Assembly: GCA_029215795.1 (NCBI GenBank)
Contig: JARDYH010000001.1
Location: 395,535,154-395,599,153, forward strand
From: Anniella stebbinsi
Lineage: Eukaryota; Chordata; Lepidosauria; Squamata; Anniellidae
Direction: 5' to 3'
DNA length: 64,000 nt
Of the stretch, positions 30,545 to 39,775 are shown piece by piece. Numbering within the stretch: position 1 is the stretch's first letter; each line of letters opens with the position of its first letter. A program made the translations under genes and the position numbers. Under the pieces are notes generated by a model. That model saw nothing but the letters and a program-made list of their open reading frames with translations. It searched no databases and had not been told where the DNA came from.

Positions 30545-30640
30545 TGGCATTCCAGAGGACTTTTGTCAGTGGGCCCCTGCTAGTGTGTGGGTCCACGGTA
30601 GGTGCCCGACTATGCCTACCCTGACGCCAGCCCTGCTAAG
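30545..30640 (+). repeat. Family E fragment
   Basis: GTCAGTGGGCCCCTGCTAGT, GTGTGGGTCCACGG and 'CGACTATGCCTACCCTGACG' match the right part of the copies at 31950 and 43620. Confidence 0.65.
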
Positions 30641-30698
30641 CATCCCTAAGAAATGGCCACCAAGCCTCTGCTGAAAAAATTCCAACAAAGGAGAGTAT

Positions 30699-30911
30699 GG
30701 CCAGATCTACACCAAGCAGGATATAGTGGTATGAAAGCGGTATATAAAAGGCAGGAGCCGCACCACGCAGTATGGAAGCTGTATATGGTATGTGTCAATG
30801 GGCCCCAACAGTTGTCAGTGCACTTCAATACCGCTATAAAGCGGTAGTGTGGCTTCTGCTTTTTATATACCACTTTCATACCGCTATATCCTGCTTGGTG
30901 TAGATGAGGCC
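30699..30911. mobile_element. Fold-back MITE family G, 213 bp
   Basis: The left arm GGCCAGATCTACACCAAGCA, GGATATAGTGGTATGAAAGC and the right arm CCTGCTTGGTGTAGATGAGG plus 'TATACCACTTTCATACCGC' are long inverted repeats. Loop near 30785-30825. Confidence 0.8.
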
Positions 30912-30949
30912 TATGTCCCTTTCTGGGGCGGGTGGTTCTACTGTCAAAC

Positions 30950-31760
30950 AGCTTGAACCATCAGGAAGTTCTTCGTAATGTTTAGTCAGAATCTATTTTC
31001 TTGTCATCTGAACCAGTTGGTTGGAGATCTCTCCCCTGGAGCAGCAGAGAATAAATTTTCTCCATCATCTGTGTGACAGCCTCCAAAGATTTCAAGATGG
31101 GTATTGCATTGGCTCTTCGTTGCTTCTTCCCTAGCCTTCTTTCCACCTTTTCCCTCAGACACGGTCTCCAATCCTCCCACCATCTTTGTCTACCTTCTCT
31201 GCACATGTTTCAGTTTGTTGTTGTTGTTGTTGATGATGATCATGATATCCCATCTTTCTTTTCCTCCTACAGGGAACTCAATGTAATTTACATAATCCTC
31301 CTCCTCTCCATTTTATCCGCACTACAACCCTGTGAGGTAGGTTAGGCTGAGAGTCAGTGACCGACCCAAAGTCACCCAGTGAAGCTTCATGGCCATGTGG
31401 GGACTAGAGTCCCAGTCCAACACTCTAAGCACTGCACCATACTGGCTCTCTGTTTAAGATATCTTCCTGAAGTGTCCCAGACATGGTACTTAAGTGAGGT
31501 CTGACCAAATTAGAACAGAGTGGGGCCATTAATTCTCATCATCTGGGCACTATCATTCTATTGCTGCTGCCCAGAATTGCATTAGCCCTTTCAGCTGCTA
31601 CATCACGCCATTGACTCATGTTTCGCTTGTGGTCTACTGAAAGGCCTGGATCCTTTTTGCATGTACTGCTCGCAAATCTGGTGTTGCTCGCCCTGTATTT
31701 GTGCAACGGATTTTGCCTACCTAAATAAAGACCTGGCCTGGTCTTTTTTTTTTTTTTCAC
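30950..31760 (-). mobile_element. CR1-type LINE 3' region, split by a SINE
   Basis: Minus-strand CR1-like 3' sequence. 'TGAACCATCAGGAAGTTCTTC', GAGATCTCTCCCCTGGAGCA and CTCTGCACATGTTTCAG precede the SINE. CTTCCTGAAGTGTCCCAGAC, GAGGTCTGACCAAATTAGAA and 'GGATCCTTTTTGCATGTACTG' continue after it. A poly(T) lies at 31744-31757. Confidence 0.7.
31212..31450 (-). mobile_element. MIR-like (CORE-type) SINE, nested
   Basis: (TTG)n tail at 31215-31230. Body with 'CAACCCTGTGAGGTAGGTTA', 'GACCGACCCAAAGTCACCCA', GTGGGGACTAGAGTCCCAGT and a head ACTGGCTCTC. Orientation is minus. It interrupts a CR1 copy. Confidence 0.75.
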
Positions 31761-31949
31761 CTGGACAAGGAGGGGAGCTGAAGACCGACGTTTGCAGAAG
31801 CTTTTGATCGGGTTGCACAAAATCCAGGGATGGTTTCGGAAAAGAGCAGTTTGCTCAGGGCTGTGTCTTCCCCTTTCCCCTCTGCTTTCACTTTACTCCT
31901 CCTGCCCCCGAATGGAACTCACTCGTGCTCATGTTGTTCACCTCCATTT
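31761..31949. other. Unique DNA
   Basis: No supported gene. Confidence 0.4.
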
Positions 31950-32300
31950 AGGAGGAGGGAGGCATTGCTGGCTCCCGGCTTTGGGGGGCCGGGGAGCAAG
32001 ACACCATCAATGGGCCCCCTCCTTCATGAGTCTACCTCCTCACCACCTTTCCTCCTCCTTCTCCTCTTTCTCATCATTGCTGCCTCTCAAGGGCCAGTGA
32101 GCAAGCATGTGGTGGTGTCTGCTGGTGCTCCTCACCACCACTGTTGTCTGGGCCAGAGTGGGAGGCAGGTGAGTGAGCAGGTCACAGTGGTGAAGAGGAA
32201 CATCAGCTCCGGGGGCTCTTGTCTGTGGGCCCCTGCTGGGATGTTGGCCCTTGGCAAGGGCCCGACCATGCCTGCCCATGACATCAGCCCCCGGAGAAAG
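31950..32300 (+). repeat. Unnamed repeat family E, long copy
   Basis: AGCAAGACACCATCAATGGG, GCCCCCTCCTTCATGAGTC, 'GTTGTCTGGGCCAGAGTGGG', GTGGTGAAGAGGAACATCAG and GGCTCTTGTCTGTGGGCCCC in order. Matches 43620 (direct), 28905 and 37207 (inverted). Confidence 0.65.
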
Positions 32301-33169
32301 GTGGTGAAGACGGTGCTAGCTTGGTCATGGCAGCCATTTCCCCTCCCCATCTCTTGTTTCCTGTCACTTTGGCTCATCCAGGGTTCATGCTCACACCGCT
32401 CTGAGAGCCTCAGTCTAAGACAGAGAGAGAAAGCAAGGAACCACACCAGAATAATCCATGGGTGGACTTGTGGCCAGGGAGAATGGTGGAGGGGAGGGGA
32501 GAATAAGGGCCAAACCAATCCATGCTTTCCCCCCCAAGCTGTGTCTCTCTCACCTCTGGGGACACTGGCATGTTAAGAATGCAAGAAGAGTCTGGTTAGA
32601 AGAAACCAAGGTACTGCCCAGTTAAACAATCCATTTGCTACAAGAGTGGCCAGTCTTATTGCCTCTAGGAAAGGCAGTTACCCACAACTCTCTTTTGTGT
32701 GCACCCAGACAAGGTACACTGTCTCTGGACTTGGAGGTTCCACTTAGCTGTCAAGGTTAAGAGATGGCGATAGAGTCATCCACGAAGATTGCATATAGTC
32801 CCTTGTTTAAAGTAAAAAATGGACACCACATCCACCTAGAAGCACATGTGCAAGAGAGAAATGCAGAATCAGATCCACACCCTATCCTCCCCCCCCCCAG
32901 CTATCTAAATTAGTATTTGTTTGGTTTTAAATTTCCACTTGGCAGGACACCACCCCTAGGCCTCTTCCTTCCACCCCCAAATCCTACACTTACCGAAAGA
33001 GTGCCAGAACTCCTACTCTTTGGCTGATCCTCACTATAAGAATACCTCTATTTCAGAATTTGACACTAATGAAAGGTGTGTGTGTGTCTTGCAGGAGCTG
33101 TTGTATTCAGAGTTGGTTGACTTACACACACAAACACAAACACACACACACGTGATGCCCATGACAGAC
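32301..33169. other. Unique DNA, no gene seen
   Basis: C run at 32891-32898 and CA-rich tract 33124-33152. No supported gene. Confidence 0.45.
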
Positions 33170-33420
33170 ATATCCAAAACTTGACCCGATGATAAAGCGA
33201 AGAAGCTATTGTTTGGGAAACATGGAGCAAACTCTCATACTAAACCTTTACAGCTCATTGCTTTTCTGGGCAATACTTGGACAAATGTACAGTATCGTCT
33301 TCAGGTTGAGGACATAGCAACGGCGGCGAGCATCAGTCCAAATTTAATTTTCAGTGACTTTCATGAGTACCATTAGTTGGGAACCAGGGTGACCTAATGC
33401 AGACTCATCAAGACCAACAG
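33170..33420. promoter_or_regulatory. Candidate conserved non-coding element
   Basis: Unique block with CCGATGATAAAGCGAAGAAG, CAACGGCGGCGAGCATCAGT and AAATTTAATTTTCAGTGACT. It has retained CpG plus AT-rich cores and no repeat signature. Conservation is not tested. Confidence 0.3.
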
Positions 33421-33469
33421 AAACAAACCGACCAAATCAAATTGCATTTACATTTTTAAAAAGTGAACC

Positions 33470-33665
33470 AATGAGAGAGGCCGTAGAATACATGCCTTGT
33501 ATGCAGAAGGTCCCAGGTTTGATCCCCGGCATCTCCATATAGGGCTAAGGGGGGGGGGGGAAATCCTTGTTGAAACTCTGGACAGCCTCTGCCAGTCAGT
33601 GGCGACAATACTGGGCTAGTTGGACCAAGGAAGTGATGCCGTGTAAGGCAGCTTACTGTGTTCTT
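33470..33665 (+). mobile_element. tRNA-derived SINE
   Basis: The box-B-like GGTTTGATCC lies in 'AAGGTCCCAGGTTTGATCCC' (33508-33527). The body GACAGCCTCTGCCAGTCAGT, 'CTGGGCTAGTTGGACCAAGG' and GTAAGGCAGCTTACTGTGTT ends near 33663. A G run is at 33550-33560. Confidence 0.85.
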
Positions 33666-34780
33666 GAGTGTGAAATTGTGTCACTTGACACCGGTTTGGG
33701 TTTTACTAAAATATAAGACTAGGGGAGGCTAAAATTGGGGGGGGGGCAGTTCTTTGGGCAGTATGGCACTAACATATGTGGAGGACAAGAAGCAAAGGAG
33801 TGGCTAAGGAAACATTGAACATGAAAAAGATTTCCAGCAGAGGACATAGCTCGTGTTTGCACAGGTCCTCCTGGCTACAGATCTTCCCGCACAAACACAC
33901 TCTCTGCCAGAGGTCAGGTGTGTGGGTGGGATTTCCTGTTTTGGCCAATTCATTTCCTGGCTGGCAATCTCCCACCACCTTCAGCCACACCTTCACTCCT
34001 GGCTTTCATCTTCTGCATCCTCCCTCTCTTTGGGGAGTGCAGGGTGTGGGATCTGGAAGGTGCCCCGAGACAGAGAGGTGGACAGACAGATAGGCAAGGG
34101 TGTTGTCTAGCAAAGGCTGGAGCCCAAGGTGGGCAACACTACTTCTGATGCATAGGTTTGCGTATGGGGTGTGTCGGAGCCTCCGGAAAGTGCATTAGCA
34201 TGGCAGAGGAAATGCGCATTTTCCAGAGGCCCTAAAAAGTGCACTTCCCTGCCCCTCCTCTGCTCCAATTGGGGCCTTAAAGGGTCCTTTAAGGGCCCTT
34301 CCCTGGGCGCACACCCTAATGAAATGTGCCGCACATGCCTATCTTCTGGCGACTCAGGTCTCTGCACTCCATTTTGATGCTTCATATAGAACTGGCACTG
34401 GCCACACCCACACTCAGGGGCCTTGTTCTCCCACGCCAGCCACCGGCCAAACACGGAGGGGGGGGGACAGCTGCTCGATTGCCCCCTCCAAATAAAAAAC
34501 AGAAGCTGCCAGCTTTCGCTCTCCACTCACGAGTTCCACCTCTGTGCCAGAAAACACCCAAAGATGGCACGCCAAGCGTCTCGCCCATGCATCAGGCACA
34601 ACTGTCCCCTTGGCTACAGATCAAAGGAGGCATGTGCCCCCACAAGACAGCTGGGCAATCTCCGGGGGGGGCATGCTCTTCAATCTATACAGGCTAGCAT
34701 CTCCCTTCCCCCATGCCAGAAACAGAGCTCCACCCCAACACAGAGAAAAGACAACTCCCCCCCCCATAGCCAACGTTCCT
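33666..34780. other. Unique DNA, no gene seen
   Basis: Several overlapping chance frames on both strands and short G/C runs. No frame shows a known domain. Confidence 0.45.
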
Positions 34781-35121
34781 AGATGTGTGGGTCACAGTTC
34801 CTCCCCCCCCGTTCTGTAGGAGCCCCCAGAGATCCCCAATTCATTAGATGCCGTCCTCCCAATTCAAGCCTTACTCTCTCCCCCCCCCCCCCGATTGGGT
34901 ACGGTCCTCTAGGGGAGGGCTGTGCCATACGGCTGGTCCTATGCCAGGCGGCAGGGCGGGGGGGGGGCTCAAGGGGTAGGCAGCTCTGGGGTTCGGAGGG
35001 GGTGGGGAAGGCTCGGCCAGCTCGGCTCTCAGCGTGATTCCAGACAAAGGCCACAAAGGAGGCAGACAAAGGCAGGGTACGGGAGAGCTGGGAGAGGGGG
35101 CGCGGGGGGCTCCGGTCCTAC
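34781..35121. other. GC-rich DNA next to candidate exon
   Basis: C runs (34803-34810, 34880-34892), a G run (34959-34967) and moderately high CpG. It lies 3' of the candidate exon on the minus strand and would be intron if the exon is real. Confidence 0.35.
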
Positions 35122-35238
35122 CTCGATGCAGAGGAGCTTGGAGCCGGCAGGCATCCAGACGAGGGGCATCCGGCAGGCGGGGGGGACCACGAGCTGGGGC
35201 AGCTGCATGGTCCCCAGTTCCTTCGGCTGCCAGTGCCG
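35122..35238 (-). CDS. Candidate coding exon, gene unknown
   Basis: On the minus strand, 117 bp (39 codons, no stop) is bounded by an acceptor-like pyrimidine stretch ending AACAG (AG at 35240-35239) and a donor GTAGGACC starting at 35121. The reading contains 'MQLPQLVVPPACRMPLVW' and 'MPAGSKLLCIE' with almost every third codon position G or C. An in-frame ATG in a fair context (GGGACCATGC, ATG 35208-35206) would also allow a first exon. I do not recognise the protein. The rest of any gene is not visible here. Both a real exon and a chance GC-rich frame remain possible. Confidence 0.3.
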
Positions 35239-35272
35239 CTGTTCGGAGGCAGGGAGGAGGCACAGGGACATA

Positions 35273-35358
35273 CGAACACACACAGGCGCGCGCGCGCGCA
35301 CACACACACGCACACACGCGGCCGCTCAAACACACACACACAGACACACACACAGGGC
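35273..35358. repeat. (CA)n-(CG)n alternating tract, Z-DNA prone
   Basis: CACACAGGCGCGCGCGCGC at 35280, then ACACACACACGCACACACGC, GGCCGC, and CACACACACACAGACACACA. A purine-pyrimidine alternation of about 80 bp with few breaks. Confidence 0.85.
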
Positions 35359-35944
35359 TGGCTGTGCTGCTGAATACATCACAGTGTCAGCCACTGGCAG
35401 CGATGGGGGAGGGGTGGGCGTGGGGAACGGCTCGCCGCCTTGCCAAGGAAAGTGCAGCTGGCTGCTTGGGGGAAGAAATATTCCTCTCTCTCTCTCTCTC
35501 GCTCTCTCGCTCTCTCTTCATGCATTCCCACCCCCTGCAGCCTGAGCAGACCCCACTCCTGGATGGTCAACTGCGTGGGGAAAGGCGCGCGCGCACACAC
35601 ACACAGCTCAGCCCTGTATCCACAGCTAAAGCACCAGAGACGGATCGGGGCCTTGGATGAGTAGAGTGGACTTTTGAGTACACAAACGCGCCCCTCCCCG
35701 ACTCCCCCCCCAACCCCAAAATCCAGATTCTGGGAAAGGTCACGTTTGGAACGCCAAAGAAATGATGTTCCTAGCAAGGGGTGGATACTCTGGTTGTTTT
35801 TAAAAAGGAAAGAAGGGCAGGCGCAGGAGAAAGGATTTCGGACGCTTTGGGAAGGCACGAGTTGGCAGAGGCAGGAGATGGGGGGGGGGGGGGAGGCGAC
35901 CGAGGCTAGACAAATAGTGCAGCAAAGCAAGCTGCTTTGACATG
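35359..35944. other. Unique GC-rich DNA with short tracts
   Basis: (TC)n-like run at 35484-35518, GCGCGCGCGC-(AC)n at 35585-35606, and a G run at 35880-35892. No supported gene. Confidence 0.4.
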
Positions 35945-36135
35945 TATTGTGTATTATTATTGTTGTTGTTATATTTTCATCGGACTTTTCCCCCTCTTGT
36001 AAGGAGTCCAAATCAGTTTACATGGTCCCCATCAGTGACTGGCCCAAAGTCACCGTGTGAGCTTCATGGCTGATTGGGGACTAAAACCCAGGGCTTCTGA
36101 GTCCCAGGCCAACACTATACCGCACTGGCTGAAAG
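35945..36135 (-). mobile_element. MIR-like (CORE-type) SINE
   Basis: (ATT/GTT)n tail, 'CAGTGACTGGCCCAAAGTCAC', GCTTCATGGCTGATTGGGGA, 'AACCCAGGGCTTCTGAGTCC' and ACCGCACTGGCTGA. Same family as 31212 and 38200. Confidence 0.75.
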
Positions 36136-36136
36136 T

Positions 36137-36390
36137 AGGCACTTTCACAGAGAATAAGGCTATCAATGGCCATTCTTGCTCTAGAGTAAACACATTCATG
36201 GAAGGTAAGGCTATCAGTGGTCTTGATGGCTATATGGTACCTCCAGGATCAGAGAGCACTAGCCGCTGGGGAACACCAGCAGGAGAGGCCTCTAGCCTCC
36301 TACTTTCCTTGTAGGCTTCCCAGTGGACATCTGACTGGCCATAGGGGACAGAATGCTAGACTAGATTGGCCTTTGGTCCCTGACGGCCAC
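36137..36390 (-). repeat. Family K, inverted copy
   Basis: Inverted order of the 2369 copy: AAGGCTATCAGTGGTCTTGA, GCCGCTGGGGAACACCAGCA, 'TAGACTAGATTGGCCTTTGG'. The starting 'AGAATAAGGCTATCAATGG' unit is tandemly duplicated (36151 and 36207). Confidence 0.65.
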
Positions 36391-36394
36391 TTCT

Positions 36395-36718
36395 ACATCA
36401 CCCAAAAAGAGGGAACGCATCATCAAAGAAGAGGACCAAAAGAATACGTATGAAGAGATGCAAATGTTACAATAATCACTATAATTTAAATAGATACACT
36501 TTTCACCTTATTGAGAGAAACCGTCTGAGTGCTAACTACTGATGGGCAACTTTAAGATCCCTGTTCTGATTTTGTATTCCCCCCCCCCCCATGTTTAAAC
36601 TGGACTAGAAACACATAGCCCTTCAAATGAGAGGACTCCCTCAAATAGAGAACCATCCCCTGACAGTCCTTCAAATTGAAGAGTGTCCTCTGTAAAGTCG
36701 GAGACACGGCCACCTTAT
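36395..36718 (+). mobile_element. MITE family A copy
   Basis: ACTATAATTTAAATAGATAC, 'GAGTGCTAACTACTGATGGG', CCCTTCAAATGAGAGGACTC and 'GTGTCCTCTGTAAAGTCGGA' with a right end ACACGGCCACC. A C run is at 36580-36590. Confidence 0.7.
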
Positions 36719-37080
36719 TTTGGTCTGATCCAGTAGGATTCCTCTTAGTTTCCTATACAGATAAACATATACCTTCCTACCTCTAGAGGCCACTTTTCCC
36801 AAAGGAAATCAAAGCCTCTATGCCACTCGATTCAAATGCATTCCAGTTCTTAAATTTGTCCTTTGCTCAGCTATGAGCTGGTGCAGAGGTAACTGTCTCA
36901 ACCACGGTTATGGGACGGCGTGTTCCAGCTTTTCTGTCTAATGCACAAATCTGCCTCTCCCTGGACTCAATCATAATTATGTCTTATTTTATCGCCAACC
37001 TTAATACTTACGTAGAGTGGTTTCAAAATCAACATGAGAAATTAGTTCCCTGCCCCAGGCTACTTGCAGGACAGATTAGC
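36719..37080. other. Unique DNA, no gene seen
   Basis: Unique, including an AT-rich part 36960-37045. No gene. Confidence 0.45.
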
Positions 37081-37205
37081 CTTCCTTGATGATGCCCTCC
37101 AAATGCTTTGGACTACAACTCCCATCATCATGGAACGTTGGCCATGTTGGCTGCAGCTCGTGGGTGTTGTAGATCCAAACACCTAGAAAGTGTCAGGTTG
37201 TGGGA
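37081..37205. mobile_element. Fold-back MITE (ACTCCCATCA type), well preserved
   Basis: GATGCCCTCCAAATGCTTTG, GACTACAACTCCCATCATCA, 'GTTGGCCATGTTGGCTGCAG' and the inverted arm 'GTGGGTGTTGTAGATCCAAA' to AGTGTCAGGTTGTGGGAGGC. Confidence 0.8.
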
Positions 37206-37206
37206 G

Positions 37207-37620
37207 GCTGGTAGCAGGACTGACATCAAGGGTAGGCACTGTTGGGCATTAACCCACACCCCAACAGGGCCCCCACTGACAAGAGCCTTCCCTCTCCCTG
37301 GAGTTGCTCTTCCTCTTCACCATTGCAACCTGCATGTTCGCCTGCCTGTCGCTCTGGTCCAGGCAATGAAGGAGGTGAGAAGGACCAGCAGTAGATGCCA
37401 CCACCAACTTGCTCATTGGCTTCCTGCTGGTCAGTGGTGGCCATGATGAGAAAGAGGATGAGGAGCAACAGTAGCTGGTGACAATGAGGAGCAATAGCCG
37501 CTACAGGAAGAGGAGCAAGAGCAGCTAATGGCAATGGCAATGGTAGCAAGATGGTAGGCTTGCTAAATGCAGAGGCCCATTGGGCCTTCGAAAGAATGGA
37601 GCCAGCATGGGCTGAAAGGG
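37207..37620 (-). repeat. Unnamed repeat family E, long inverted copy
   Basis: 'CACACCCCAACAGGGCCCCC', AGTTGCTCTTCCTCTTCACC, 'TCGCTCTGGTCCAGGCAATG' and 'GCTTGCTAAATGCAGAGGCC' correspond to the inverse of 31950-32300. The middle (37440-37555) holds extra AGC/CAATGG-rich sequence. Confidence 0.65.
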
Positions 37621-37624
37621 GTAA

Positions 37625-37627
<3 letters not shown>

Positions 37628-37664
<37 letters not shown>
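37628..37664. repeat. (AT)n microsatellite
   Basis: About 18 AT units. Confidence 0.95.
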
Positions 37665-37666
<2 letters not shown>

Positions 37667-38199
37667 AATGAAAGGAAAGGAAGAGGCATGGAACACATCC
37701 CTATGAACGTTTACTGCGAAGCAAGATCCACTGAGTTCAATGGTGCTTACTCCCAGGTAGCTATGTCCATTGACCTACAGCATTAGAGAAGAAAAAGGGC
37801 CAAGGTGGAAACGGATCTTGAGAGAGGACCTGAAGATTCAACATCTCAGCCTCGCGCTATCGAATACGCTGTCAACCCACTTCATTCACCATCTTTCTCC
37901 ACTCCTAGGTATATACAATGTTTTTTTTTAAAGTGAGGTTTAAAATAAAGAACGAATCACCAACAAAGCAGTTACATGGAAATATATCAGGCTATCAAAG
38001 ATACATTACAGATTAGATGAGACACTAGTGTCAGCATTCAGATCCACGTCTCTTCCAAAAAATGAAGAAAAGACAACCAAGCCATTGTTAAAGGAAATGG
38101 AGTGTTGCTTCCACTCTTCACAAATCTTTACTAGATGAGTTCATTGGACCCATTTCGGCAACATGCCAGATAATAATGCCACAACTCTTGAACATTAGC
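37665..38199. other. Unique DNA, small MITE-like piece
   Basis: 'CACTGAGTTCAATGGTGCTT' with ACTCCCAGGTAGC (37727-37760) resembles a common reptile fold-back end. The rest shows no gene. Confidence 0.4.
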
Positions 38200-38430
38200 A
38201 TAGCACTTCCCAAGTCTTCAAAGCACTTTTCATGCACTATCTAGTTGCACTCCTTACAACAACCCTGTACGATAAGTCAGCATTATTATACCCTATATTA
38301 CACATGGGGGGGAGGGTGAAACTGGGAAAGGCCACCTAGTGAGTTCATGGGTGAGGTGAGATTTGAGCAGAGGACACATCCTAATTCTTAGTTTATTTCT
38401 CTTGTCTACTATGCTACTCCAACTCTCCAT
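38200..38430 (-). mobile_element. MIR-like (CORE-type) SINE, diverged
   Basis: 'CTTACAACAACCCTGTACGA', 'CATTATTATACCCTATATTA', AAACTGGGAAAGGCCACCTA and GTGAGATTTGAGCAGAGGAC follow the SINE layout of 31212 and 35945. Confidence 0.6.
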
Positions 38431-38797
38431 TATTGATGGCCACAATAGGACTAGTCAGTTTATACAACTGGCTGGCTATGAGTACCTTGGCTATCATAAA
38501 TAAGTAAATCCAGCATCAAATCAGCTTGTTCTTTATTGATTGCCTGCTTTGACTACCCAGCAAAATTAATCCATGCATTGGTCGTTTATTGGCTGTCTTC
38601 TGCTGTTGCTAATGGCCAGAACCAGTGCACTCCAGAGGATAGAAAATGAAGCATGAACCCATCAAGGCGTTCATTTCTCTCATGGATTCAATATGTGGGC
38701 AAGTCACGATCTCTCAACCTCAGTTCTCCAACTGTAAAATGGGTACCTTGGGCATGCTTGAGTCATTTAAGCTAATGGCAAGGTCCCCAGCCTGGTG
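38431..38797. other. Unique DNA, no gene seen
   Basis: No supported gene. The block 38510-38630 is AT-rich and repeat-free. Confidence 0.4.
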
Positions 38798-38890
38798 ATC
38801 CCCAGATGCATCTGCCTAAGCCAACAAAGCCAATGGTCACGAATACTGGGAGCTGTAGTCCAAAAGGAGGGTTCCAGGTTGGAGGGCATA
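38798..38890. mobile_element. Fold-back MITE, degraded
   Basis: 'GTGATCCCCAGATGCATCTG', AAGCCAATGGTCACGAATAC and TGGGAGCTGTAGTCCAAAAG, then GGTTCCAGGTTGGAGGG. Confidence 0.55.
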
Positions 38891-38984
38891 CACGATCCAG
38901 CAACTTTGCTGAAGTCAAGAGAGCCTGAGTTTAGTCAATATCTGAATGGGAGCCAACCTGGCAACTGTATGTCCACAGCATTGA

Positions 38985-39290
38985 CTTCCATGATGGAAGA
39001 AAAGTGAGCTATAAATATAATAAATAAACAGCACAATGCTAAATAAAGACATCAGAGTGGTGAACAATAAATATAATGGCCCTGCAACCACAAAATGCAG
39101 TAAAAACAGTAAAATGCAATGATGAAACAGCATTTTAAGGCAGTAACGCTATGAAAAGGCAAATCAATTAAAATGCTTGAACAAACAGAGAAGTTTTGAC
39201 CTGGCACCAAAGTGATTGCAAATTAAGCAGCAGACTCACCTCTATGGGGAGGATGTTGTTCCCCAGTTGTCAAATAATGAAGAGAAGGAA
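38985..39290 (-). mobile_element. L2-type LINE 3' end
   Basis: GCTATAAATATAATAAATAA tail, then 3' UTR and 'GAGAAGTTTTGACCTGGCACC' (39190), which is the minus-strand 'GCCAGGTCAAAACTTCTC' of L2 C-termini. Truncated near 39280. Confidence 0.7.
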
Positions 39291-39429
39291 GTTTGAGAAA
39301 AGGCCCATCTGAAGATCTTAAGACATGGATTTCCCAGTGGGATGAATAGGACTCAATGGGCTATACTGTCTGCGCTCTTAGAATGTGTGATTTCAGTTGA
39401 TCAAAATCAGGAATTGAAGGCAATGATCC
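39291..39429. other. Unique DNA
   Basis: No gene seen. Confidence 0.4.
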
Positions 39430-39500
39430 TAATAATAGGGTCACCAATTTCCATAAAATGTATAGGTAGTACATAAATATCGATACATCATATGTGCCAT
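39430..39500 (+). mobile_element. MITE family A left-part fragment
   Basis: 'GGGTCACCAATTTCCATAAA' followed by ATGTATAGGTAGTACATAAA is close to the left half at 13650-13670. Confidence 0.45.
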
Positions 39501-39580
39501 CCAGACAAGCTCCCATGGACTGCTCTTTCCCCCGGTGTCATATGTGGCTCTGATGAATAGCTAGGAAGTTCTTTGAAGTT

Positions 39581-39775
39581 AGGGTGACCATATGAAAAGG
39601 AGGACAGGGCTCCTGAATCTTCAACAGTTGCAAAGGAAAGGGAATTTCAGCAGGGGTCATTTATACATATGCAGAACCTAGTGAAATTCCCTCTTCATCA
39701 CCACAGTTAAAAGCTGCAGGAGCTGGGCCCTCTTGACCAGATATAAAAGAGGGCAGGGCTCTTGCAGCCACCTCC
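39581..39775 (+). mobile_element. MITE family C, half-length copy
   Basis: AGGGTGACCATATGAAAAGG, 'GGACAGGGCTCCTGAATCTT', 'CCCTCTTCATCACCACAGTT' and 'AAAGAGGGCAGGGCTCTTGC'. The inverted second arm of the 318-bp copies is missing. Confidence 0.75.

Noticed and set aside
31830..32576. A 248-residue plus-strand frame
   Set aside because: Runs through repeat family E. The frame is not kept in the other copies.
33500..33530. tRNA gene
   Set aside because: Box-B-like text belongs to a SINE head. There is no cloverleaf or 3' acceptor pairing. The same applies at 59607 and 60965.
34922..35660. Plus-strand frames of about 207 residues as a gene
   Set aside because: Composed of GC-rich text, CA/CG repeats (Thr-His runs) and TC repeats. 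No domain or codon signal. Only the minus-strand 117-bp segment looks coding-like.
35379..36011. A 210-residue minus-strand frame
   Set aside because: Includes an (RE)n run from a TC microsatellite and enters a SINE.
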